From: a bacterium
GTDB lineage: Bacteria > Desulfobacterota > DSWW01
Direction: 5' to 3'
DNA length: 63,284 nt
NCBI GenBank assembly: GCA_028277985.1
Contig: JANQFG010000218.1
Coordinates: 1 to 63,284, forward strand
Under the pieces are notes generated by a model that did not search any database, was not told the DNA's origin, and saw nothing but the letters and a program-made list of their open reading frames with translations. The position numbers were made by a program, and so were the translations under genes. Below are positions 33,314 through 40,925 of the stretch, piece after piece (positions within the stretch are counted from its first letter, which is position 1; each line of letters opens with the position of its first letter).

Positions 33314-34903
33314 ATGAAGAGGCAGATGAAACAATTGAATCCTTTCCTCATCGCGCTCCTCGTCTCTGTCGTCTTCCTCGCCTGTGAGAGGTTGTCTCCC
33401 AGGAATACGCCGCCTCCTACGACCGAGCCTGCTCGGATCAAGAACGTGATCATCATGATCGGCGACGGCATGGGATTTCAGCAGTTGGGTCTCCTTGTCA
33501 GTTACGCCCGCTATGCGCCCGAGTCGGTCTATCGGCCGAGGGGGGGCAAGGCCGCGCTCGAGAGCATCATGGAGGAAGGCACGATCGGCGTTGCCTGCAA
33601 CGAACCGGCCAATGCCCTCGTGGCTGATTCCGGGGCCTCGTCCACGCAGATAGCAAGCGGAAAGTGGGCGGGTGGGGAGATGATCGGTATCGATAAGGAA
33701 GGCAATGCCGTGAAGGGCATCCTCGAGGTCGCAGAGGAGATGGGGAAATCCACGGGACTGGTCACGGACACGGCGATTACCCACGCCACGCCCGCTGCGT
33801 TTGCCGCCCATCAGACTCACCGATCGAAACAGGGCGAGATCGCCGTCGATCTCCTCGAGGCGAACGTGGATGTGATGCTTGCCGGAGGCCTGCAGTGGTG
33901 GATTCCGCAAGAGGCGAACGACCCGGATTCGGAAACCCACAAGGAACTCGTGCGACGCACAGGCGGAACGATCGAAATTCGTTCGAAGCGGGAAGACAAC
34001 CTGAATCTGCTCGAGGAGGCACGGGCACGGGGGCTTGCCCTCTGCTTCAACAGGGCGCAGCTCCAGCAGGCTTCCGGAAACAGGGTTCTCGGCCTTTTCG
34101 GCCGCAGCGCTCTGATGGCCGGAATCGAGCAAACAAGAGCCGGGGAGGACCCGGACAGAACGATTCCGACCCTGAAGGAGTTGACCTCCAAGGCCCTGGA
34201 CATGCTCTCTACGAATCCGAACGGGTTCTTTCTCATGGTGGAAGCCGGCATGATCGATTGGGCAGGCCATGGCAATGATACCGGCGCCCTTCTCCACGAA
34301 ATGATCAAGTTCGATGAGACGATCGCCCTGGTGCATGAGTGGACGCAAGGCAGGCGGGACACCCTGGTCCTGGTCACGGCCGACCACGAGACAGGCGGGT
34401 TCGGCTTCAGCTATTCCCGATTCAACCTGCCCGCACCTCGATCCCTCCCCGGTTCAGCGTTCCAGGGAGAGATCTTCCAGCCCCGGAAGAATTTCGGTGA
34501 CCGTCGCCTTCTCGATGCGATCTATGCCCAGAAATTGACCTACCGGGAAATCATGCGGAAATTCGATGCCCTGCCGGAGTCCCAGCAGGAACCGAAGGCA
34601 CTGGCCGAAATCATCGAAGCGAACACCGAGTTCCCCATCACGGAAGAAGAAGCGGCCACGATTCTCCGAGAGGAAACCGAACCCACGGGATTTTACAGCA
34701 TGAAAGATGACTTCAGGAGAAACCTGCTGGCCCGGGTCGTCTCGAAGCGTCAACTCACCGTCTGGTCCACGGGAAGCCACACGAACGCACCCGTTCCCCT
34801 GATCGCTTACGGCCCTTCCCATGTAACGAGCCACTACGGCAAGATGATGCACAGCACGGAGTGGGGCGGCAAAACGATCGAAGTCCTGCGCCACGGGCGA
34901 TGA
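33314..34903 (+). CDS. Alkaline phosphatase, lipoprotein form
   Basis: This 529-residue protein has a lipoprotein signal (LLVSVVFLAC, lipid Cys about 24) followed by the phosphatase core. The core has MIGDGMG (metal Asp, about 48-54), DSGASST with nucleophilic Ser 106, THATPAAFAAH and TADHETGGFG (metal Asp and His). It hydrolyses phosphomonoesters in the periplasm. It is full length, with a 180-base intergenic stretch before it. No Pho-box was searched for. Confidence 0.9.
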   Translation: MKRQMKQLNPFLIALLVSVVFLACERLSPRNTPPPTTEPARIKNVIIMIGDGMGFQQLGLLVSYARYAPESVYRPRGGKAALESIMEEGTIGVACNEPANALVADSGASSTQIASGKWAGGEMIGIDKEGNAVKGILEVAEEMGKSTGLVTDTAITHATPAAFAAHQTHRSKQGEIAVDLLEANVDVMLAGGLQWWIPQEANDPDSETHKELVRRTGGTIEIRSKREDNLNLLEEARARGLALCFNRAQLQQASGNRVLGLFGRSALMAGIEQTRAGEDPDRTIPTLKELTSKALDMLSTNPNGFFLMVEAGMIDWAGHGNDTGALLHEMIKFDETIALVHEWTQGRRDTLVLVTADHETGGFGFSYSRFNLPAPRSLPGSAFQGEIFQPRKNFGDRRLLDAIYAQKLTYREIMRKFDALPESQQEPKALAEIIEANTEFPITEEEAATILREETEPTGFYSMKDDFRRNLLARVVSKRQLTVWSTGSHTNAPVPLIAYGPSHVTSHYGKMMHSTEWGGKTIEVLRHGR

Positions 34904-35019
34904 CAGTGCCTTTTTTTAAGAAGTGCGCAGACGTGCGATCCTCATGGGTCCGCGTTTGATCCTCGGTTTTCCGATTTGGTATGATACCTAACTTGTCGAA
35001 AAAGAAAGGGGACAGTCAA

Positions 35020-35736
35020 ATGATTCGGCAGGAAAGACAGGAAGGCGTATGCGTCATGACCATGGACCACCAGGGCGATAACCGGTTCCATCCGGACTTC
35101 GTCCGGGCGATGATCGACGGGCTCGACCAGGCGGAGAAGGATCCGGAGGTTCGGGCGATCGTCCTTACCGGGGCAGACCCCAAGTTCTTCTCGAACGGAC
35201 TCGATCTGGACTGGCTCATGGCCCATGCGGGCAACATGGACGATGTGCTCGGCTATCTTCAGCTCGCCAACGACATGTTCAGGAAATGGACCCTCTATCC
35301 GAAGCCCACGGTGGCGGCTCTCAACGGACACACCTTTGCAGCCGGACTCTTCATGGCCGCCCACCTGGATTTTCGCTTCATGCGGGAAGACCGGGGTTGG
35401 ATCTGCCTCCCGGAGGTGGACATCAACATACCTCTTCTCCCCGGAATGATCGCCATCTGCCAGGCCACCATGCGGCCGGACGGCTTCCGCAAACTCTACT
35501 ACACGGGCGCACGACTGACCGGACCCGAGGCTGTCGAAATCGGCTTCGTGGAAGAGACCAAACCGATAGACGACCTGGTCCCGGCATGCGTCGAATTCGC
35601 GAGCATGCTCGGCAAGAAGAAGTCGGCCACCTACGCGGAGATGAAGCGCTGCATTCGTGCCGAGATCGCTCGCATCCTGGAGGAGGTCGATCCTCACCAT
35701 TTCGAGGAAACCATCTCTTTTTCGATGAAACCTTGA
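35020..35736 (+). CDS. Enoyl-CoA hydratase/isomerase-family protein
   Basis: This 238-residue crotonase-fold protein has VCVMTMDHQGDNRFHPDFVRAM, AIVLTGADPKFFSNGLDL (oxyanion-hole loop, about 46-63) and PTVAALNGHTFAAGLFMAAHLDFRFM. The closest character is the enoyl-CoA delta-isomerase side of the family. It acts in acyl-CoA metabolism in the cytoplasm. The ATG at 35020 follows AAGGGGA; the 13 codons before it look non-coding. It is 61 bases before the FAD oxidoreductase and may share an operon with it. Confidence 0.85.
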   Translation: MIRQERQEGVCVMTMDHQGDNRFHPDFVRAMIDGLDQAEKDPEVRAIVLTGADPKFFSNGLDLDWLMAHAGNMDDVLGYLQLANDMFRKWTLYPKPTVAALNGHTFAAGLFMAAHLDFRFMREDRGWICLPEVDINIPLLPGMIAICQATMRPDGFRKLYYTGARLTGPEAVEIGFVEETKPIDDLVPACVEFASMLGKKKSATYAEMKRCIRAEIARILEEVDPHHFEETISFSMKP

Positions 35737-35797
35737 TGGGACGAAGACCGACTCGCCGACCGAAGCCTCGAAAGATGGAAACAGAACGAGGGGAATC

Positions 35798-36997
35798 ATG
35801 AAGAGCGCTGATGTGGTCATTATCGGAGCAGGCATCGCAGGCGCATCTATGGCCTACTACCTCGTTCAGCATGGCTGTAAGGACGTTCTGATCGTCGAGC
35901 AAGAAGACACGCCCGGGTACCACACCTCGGGACGAAGCGCGGCCGTACTGAGTCAGCTGGATGTGGATGAGATCTTCATGAAGCTGAGCATCATGAGCGC
36001 CCCTTTCTTCTATTCTCCGCCCGATGGCTTTGCCGACGTGCCCCTCATCAACCCGAACGGAATCCTCGTGGTCGGCCAGGGGGCTCCTTTCAAGTTTCTG
36101 CGTGGGGTCGCAAGGCTTTCCCGGAGGCTCGGCATCGCATCTCAGGAATGGAGCCCGCAAGAGACCGTGAAGAAGCTGCCGGCCCTAGAAGAGGATTTCA
36201 TCGACGGCGGTGTGTTCATCACGGACGACGGGGCCCTGGATGTCCACGCCCTGCTCTGGGGCTTCCTGAACGGTGCGAAGAGAGGCGGGGCGAGACTGGA
36301 ATTGAACGCGAAGGTTGAGGGCATCCACACAGAGGGGAAGAGAGTGTGCGGGGTAACGACCAGCGTGGGGGAGATCGCCAGCGAGCGGGTCGTGAACGCG
36401 GCCGGTGCCTGGGCAAACTCGATGGCGGTCCTGGCCGGTGCCAGGCCGCTACCCTTGACTCCCTGCCGTCGTCACATCATCGTCACGCAGCCCCGGGACG
36501 ACTTTCCTATCGAGGACTGGCCTCTCACCATGGACACATCGAGGCACTTCTATTTCAAACCCGAATCGGGCGGAGTCCTCGCAAGCCCGATGGACCAGGA
36601 GCCGATGGAGCCGTGCGATGCCCACACGGACGAGATGCAGGTCGCCAAGGCCGCCGATTTCCTGACAAGATTCACACCGAAGATTGCCCCGAAGACGATC
36701 ACGAACCAATGGGCCGGGCTCAGGACGATCGCTTCAGACCATGCTCCCATCGTCGGGGAAGATCCGGAGGTGAAGGGATTCTTCTGGTGCGCGGGTCAGG
36801 CGGGTCACGGGATGGAGACCGCTCCGGCCCTGGGCGAGATCGCGGCCGAGCTTCTCCTCCAGGCTCACACCCACCGGTTCCCGCCCGAGTTGATCGCCCC
36901 GGACCGCTTCCACAAGGGTGGGCTTTCCTGGCCCGCGATCGTGGCTCGCCGAACCGCCTTCTTCCTGAAGTGGCTCGCAAGCCCCACCCGCGTGTAG
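35798..36997 (+). CDS. FAD-dependent amine/D-amino-acid oxidase-like protein
   Basis: This 399-residue protein has VVIIGAGIAGASMAYYLVQHG (FAD-binding G-x-G-x-x-G, about 6-26), SGRSAAVLSQ and RVVNAAGAWANSMAV. The end GLRTIASDHAPIVGE...GQAGHGMETAPALGEIAAELL is typical of the DAO/sarcosine oxidase family. It oxidises an amine or amino acid substrate, not determinable here. It ends 7 bases before the convergent histidine kinase gene. Confidence 0.88.
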   Translation: MKSADVVIIGAGIAGASMAYYLVQHGCKDVLIVEQEDTPGYHTSGRSAAVLSQLDVDEIFMKLSIMSAPFFYSPPDGFADVPLINPNGILVVGQGAPFKFLRGVARLSRRLGIASQEWSPQETVKKLPALEEDFIDGGVFITDDGALDVHALLWGFLNGAKRGGARLELNAKVEGIHTEGKRVCGVTTSVGEIASERVVNAAGAWANSMAVLAGARPLPLTPCRRHIIVTQPRDDFPIEDWPLTMDTSRHFYFKPESGGVLASPMDQEPMEPCDAHTDEMQVAKAADFLTRFTPKIAPKTITNQWAGLRTIASDHAPIVGEDPEVKGFFWCAGQAGHGMETAPALGEIAAELLLQAHTHRFPPELIAPDRFHKGGLSWPAIVARRTAFFLKWLASPTRV

Positions 36998-37004
36998 ATC
37001 ACGT

Positions 37005-39032
37005 TCAGGTATTTTCCGACACAGGCAGGGTGAAACAGAAGGTCGCGCCTTCTCCCAGCTCACTCTCCACCCAGATGCGTCCCCCGTGGCTCTGGATGAT
37101 CTTCCTGGCGATGGACAGCCCGATGCCCGTTCCGGATACCTCCTCGGGCTCGAGGGTGTAGAAGATCTGGAACACCTTTGCCTGGTGATCCTGTGGGATG
37201 CCCGGTCCGTTGTCGCTCACCCGAAACACGTGCTCCTTGTCTCCCAGGGTACACCCGATCTCGACGATTGCGCCCTCGGGCCGGTCCGTGTATTTGATTG
37301 CGTTTTCCACCAGATTGTACAGGACCTGATAGAGCCTGTTTCGGTACCCCTGGACAAGGGCAAAGGGGCCTTTCTTCCGAAGGACGATTCCCTTCTCCCT
37401 GGCAAGGGGCTCTGCATCCCGTATGACCGTATCCACCAGGGCTCCGGTGGAGACCGTTTCAAAGGGTATCAGGATCTTGTCGGCCCGATAGAACTCCAGC
37501 AGGTCACTGACCATCCTGTCCATCTTGTTCACGTTGATTCGAATCCAGTCCAGATACTGCAGGCCCTTGTCGCCCAGGATGGAAGAGGCGAGCCTGTGAA
37601 GCCGGGTCACCATGCCCCCGACAACGAGCAGAGGGGACTTGAAGTCGTGGGTGATGGAGTAAATGAGGCTCTCCAGTTCGTCGTTCTTCTTTTCCAGGTC
37701 CGATGCATAGCTGTGGAGCTGCATTTCCATCCTGGCACGTTCACTCACATCCCTGAACACGCCGTCGATACTGGCGGGCCATCCCCTCTCGTCGATGAGG
37801 ATGTGCGCATTCACGGACATGGAGAGGGCCTGCCCGTCTCTCCTGCGCAGGTGTACGATGTAGTCTTCCAGGAACCCTTTCTCGCCGAGCTCTTTCTCAA
37901 AGCGCGTCCACTCGGAAGGGCTGACGTACAACTCTTTCAACTCTTTGCCGATCACATCCTCCGGCTTCTCGAAACCGAGGATTCTGGCCCCGGCCCGGTT
38001 CAAGGCCGTGACCCTCCCTTCGTCTCCAATTCGGCAGACGATGTCCTGCATGTTGTCGAACAGATCCCGGTAGTCCTTCTCGGAGGCCCGCAGGCGATCC
38101 TCGAGCCCTTTGCGACCCGAGATATCGGTGATGTTCGCGAGCGTCCCCGTGCAGTTCCCCTCCGCGTTGAACCGGGGGGCGCCCCGTATCAAGCAGGTGA
38201 TCTGCGTCCCGTCACGCCGGGTCATCTGAATCTCATATGTTCCCACTTCCCCTTCCAGGCGTTTGTCGATCTGATCGAAGAAGAACTTGGCGTTCGCTTC
38301 GTCGAAGAGCTCGAAGGCGGATGTGTCCACGAGCTCGGATACGCCGTAGCCCAGAAGTCGGGCCAATTTCTCATTGGCAAAAAGGATGCGGCCCTGGGTG
38401 TCGAGCACCCAGAAGCCGTCGTTCATCGTCTCGATCAGGCTCCTGTAGTCCGACTCGGACTCGGCCAGCCTCCGGCTCTTCGCCTGGACCTCTTCCTCGA
38501 GCTCCTGCACCTTCTCGCGCCAGGGCTCGATCTTCCTGCGCTCCCGATCCTCCCGGACGTTCAGGAGACAGAGTGGATCCGTATTTCCTGCCGGTCGGAC
38601 GACGCGAAACTGTGCGATACAGGTCAACCAGAAACCCTCGGCATCCCGGATGCGGAGCCGTATCTCCGGCCCACCGGACTTCATGGGCGGAGTTCTCTTC
38701 TTGAAGAAGAACGAAAGGGCCTCCAGGATTTCCGGGGAATCCTCGGGGTGCACAAGGTCTGCAAAGGGGCGATTCAGGGCAGGCTGTTCCGGAACTCCGA
38801 AGCGCTCGGAAGAGGAGTCGTTCCAATGGCGAAGGGTCCCGGCTTCGTCGACGACCATCAGGCATTCCTCCAGATGGTCGAGAATCCCCAGGATCTGCGC
38901 TACGGACAGAGCCGCCGATTCCTCGCCCGGCTGGCCCGGTTTCTCGGACTTCTCAATTGCCACTGCGAATCCCGAATCGAGGGTTTGAGGCCGGTTCAGG
39001 GACTCCGACCTTATCGAAAAGAGGCTGGCCAC
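37005..39032 (-). CDS. Soluble PAS-domain sensor histidine kinase
   Basis: This 675-residue protein has no membrane segment. There are three PAS domains (about 45-165, 195-310, 320-435), each with an xNGxGxI-like pattern. HisKA follows with SITHDFKSPLL (phospho-acceptor His 462), then the HATPase N-box NLVENAIKYTD (about 565-575) and G-boxes (DNGPGIP, GTGIGLSIARKII). It senses a cytoplasmic or redox signal and phosphorylates a regulator; no response regulator is adjacent, so it is an orphan. The start is a GTG with no good ribosome binding site, so the N-terminus is uncertain. Confidence 0.88.
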   Translation of the reverse strand: MASLFSIRSESLNRPQTLDSGFAVAIEKSEKPGQPGEESAALSVAQILGILDHLEECLMVVDEAGTLRHWNDSSSERFGVPEQPALNRPFADLVHPEDSPEILEALSFFFKKRTPPMKSGGPEIRLRIRDAEGFWLTCIAQFRVVRPAGNTDPLCLLNVREDRERRKIEPWREKVQELEEEVQAKSRRLAESESDYRSLIETMNDGFWVLDTQGRILFANEKLARLLGYGVSELVDTSAFELFDEANAKFFFDQIDKRLEGEVGTYEIQMTRRDGTQITCLIRGAPRFNAEGNCTGTLANITDISGRKGLEDRLRASEKDYRDLFDNMQDIVCRIGDEGRVTALNRAGARILGFEKPEDVIGKELKELYVSPSEWTRFEKELGEKGFLEDYIVHLRRRDGQALSMSVNAHILIDERGWPASIDGVFRDVSERARMEMQLHSYASDLEKKNDELESLIYSITHDFKSPLLVVGGMVTRLHRLASSILGDKGLQYLDWIRINVNKMDRMVSDLLEFYRADKILIPFETVSTGALVDTVIRDAEPLAREKGIVLRKKGPFALVQGYRNRLYQVLYNLVENAIKYTDRPEGAIVEIGCTLGDKEHVFRVSDNGPGIPQDHQAKVFQIFYTLEPEEVSGTGIGLSIARKIIQSHGGRIWVESELGEGATFCFTLPVSENT

Positions 39033-39200
39033 AGTGCCAAGAGAGACTCGCGAAAAAATCCGGACCAGCTCGTTCTGCTGGGTTCAGGCACCGCTTATTT
39101 CGCAGTGCGGGAGCATGTTTGAGGGTGCTACCCGATTTTCCCGGAAATGGCGGGCTTCGTCAAGGACAATCTCGATCGCATGCTCGAGCCCTTCGGCGGT

Positions 39201-40472
39201 TCATCCGATGCCGAAGAAGCTGCCCGACCTTCTTGCGATCTCTCTTGCCGCCACGCAAGCGAAGAAGAGCAACGTGATCAACAGCGCAGAGTTGGCGACC
39301 CAGCCGTTGCGGAACGAGGCTCCGACCCAGGCTTCTCGATTGTTCATGATGAGAAGGCTCAGGGCCAGCAAGGGCATGAAGAAGGCGCCTACGATCGCAT
39401 AGACGAGCTGAACCTGCTGGACCGAGATCCAGAGCAGACACAGGGGAACCACCGTCATCCCCAACAAAACCCAGCGATAGAGTCGAGTTTCGCTGAGGGA
39501 ATCGAGCGCGGCGCGCCTCTGTCTACCGGTCAACCCGGCCAGATCTGCAAACAGGTAAGGGACACTCTGCCAGACACCCAGCAGGCTCGAGAAGACGGCG
39601 CCCCAGAACCCGAAGAGAAACACCCATCGGCCGGCGGGCCCGAGGACCGACTCCAGCTGCCCGGCAAGCTCCAGTGCCACGGTCGGCCCTTTCTCGATGC
39701 TCACCCTGGAACCGATCATCACCATGGCGATGCCGAACAGGGCGGTCATCAGATAGCCCACGCCAAGATCGATCCGGCTTGCCGCCAGGCCGGCCATTCC
39801 GCTTCTTTGCTTCTCCCGAATCCAATAGCCGTAAGAAAGCAGGGTGACCGTTCCGCCCACTCCCCCGATGACCCCGATGAGCCATCCGACACCCTTCTCG
39901 GGGATTCCGGGCACCAGGCACCCTCTGAGCACGGCACTCCAGTCGGGCCGCATCAGGAACGCGGTCAGGATCACGGTCACGAACATCAGGCCGATCATGG
40001 CGGACATCATCTTCTCGAACAATCGAAAACCACCGATACGGACAAGAACGTATCCGGCCACAGAATGAAGGACCCCCCAAAGGGCCTTGGAGACCCGCAG
40101 GTCCTCCCCCAGTGGGAGCAATCCCGTTGCTGCAAGGCCGCATGCGCTCACCAGGGCGCCCCCGACAAAGAAGCTCCAGAGAAGGAGGTACATAAGGAAG
40201 ATCCAGAGCCACCAGGGGCCGAGCCGCGTGACCCATCCTTCCAGCAGGGTGGTCCCAGTCGCCATCTGCCAGCGTGCGACTCCTTCGGTGAGAAAGTACT
40301 TGAGGACCGCCCCTGCCGGGGCTGCCCAGAGGATCGCGACCCCTACTGCAGAACCTGCGATGCTTGCCGTCAGGAGATCTCCCGCTCCAACGCCTGTCGC
40401 GGCAACGAGGATCCCCGGGGCGAGGGCCGCAAGAGTCCAGGAAGATCTTTCATGATCGGTCGAATCGCTCAT
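39201..40472 (-). CDS. Nramp-family transporter without canonical metal motifs
   Basis: This 423-residue protein with about eleven hydrophobic segments resembles Nramp divalent-metal transporters (LAPGILVAATGVGAGDLLTASIAGS at TM1 and VGGTVTLLSYGYWIREK at TM6). The metal-coordinating D-P-G-N of TM1 reads A-T-G-V-G-A-G-D and the M-P-H of TM6 is absent. It therefore belongs with Nramp-related transporters that may carry other substrates. It starts 42 bases after the zinc-ribbon gene on the same strand. Confidence 0.8.
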   Translation of the reverse strand: MSDSTDHERSSWTLAALAPGILVAATGVGAGDLLTASIAGSAVGVAILWAAPAGAVLKYFLTEGVARWQMATGTTLLEGWVTRLGPWWLWIFLMYLLLWSFFVGGALVSACGLAATGLLPLGEDLRVSKALWGVLHSVAGYVLVRIGGFRLFEKMMSAMIGLMFVTVILTAFLMRPDWSAVLRGCLVPGIPEKGVGWLIGVIGGVGGTVTLLSYGYWIREKQRSGMAGLAASRIDLGVGYLMTALFGIAMVMIGSRVSIEKGPTVALELAGQLESVLGPAGRWVFLFGFWGAVFSSLLGVWQSVPYLFADLAGLTGRQRRAALDSLSETRLYRWVLLGMTVVPLCLLWISVQQVQLVYAIVGAFFMPLLALSLLIMNNREAWVGASFRNGWVANSALLITLLFFACVAAREIARRSGSFFGIG

Positions 40473-40514
40473 CCGGTCGAGATGCCTCCATGGGAAACCC
40501 TAGCCCGGGGGCGT

Positions 40515-40760
40515 TTACAGAGGGAGCCGCCTGCCGCACACCGCGCAGTAGTCTGCCTTTCGCCACAGCCCAAACCCGACGGGCAGGAGGATAAAAAGAA
40601 AGATGATTCGGGGGTAGAAAATCACCGTCACGAGCAACGAAAGCACCATCAGCACCGAAAGGATCAGCGTGCTTCTCGGAAACCTTCGCTCCACGGGCAC
40701 ATCCGCCCCGCAGTCCGGGCAATGCCGGTAAAGAGCTCCGCTTTTCGAAGTTTCATCCAT
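40515..40760 (-). CDS. Small zinc-ribbon membrane protein
   Basis: This 81-residue protein has C-x-x-C near the start (CPDCG, about 14-18), two close hydrophobic helices (about 30-65) and C-x-x-C near the end (CAVCGRRLPL). The four Cys could form one zinc ribbon across the membrane hairpin on the cytoplasmic side. The function is unknown. It precedes the Nramp-like gene. Confidence 0.6.
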   Translation of the reverse strand: MDETSKSGALYRHCPDCGADVPVERRFPRSTLILSVLMVLSLLVTVIFYPRIIFLFILLPVGFGLWRKADYCAVCGRRLPL

Positions 40761-40925
40761 CCCGGATCGATCCCCCTGGCCCTTTTTGTATCCCCTATGA
40801 TTCCAAATCTCACGGGAAGTGCAAGCCGCGAGCCCGCATAATGCACGAAACTTGGCTGCTACAAACCTCGATTCCGGGCCCTCGCTTTTGCGCGACCGTG
40901 AAAAATCGAGTAGGATTACAACCCC

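Noticed and set aside
34904..34919. Rho-independent terminator after alkaline phosphatase (T-run TTTTTTT)
   Set aside because: There is no GC-rich hairpin before the T-run.
37086..39122. A 678-residue plus-strand frame opposite the histidine kinase
   Set aside because: It is an antisense shadow caused by high GC at third codon positions; the minus-strand frame contains complete PAS, HisKA and HATPase motifs.
39147..40841. A 564-residue plus-strand frame opposite the Nramp-like gene
   Set aside because: It has a low-complexity, highly charged translation; the opposite strand has the membrane protein.
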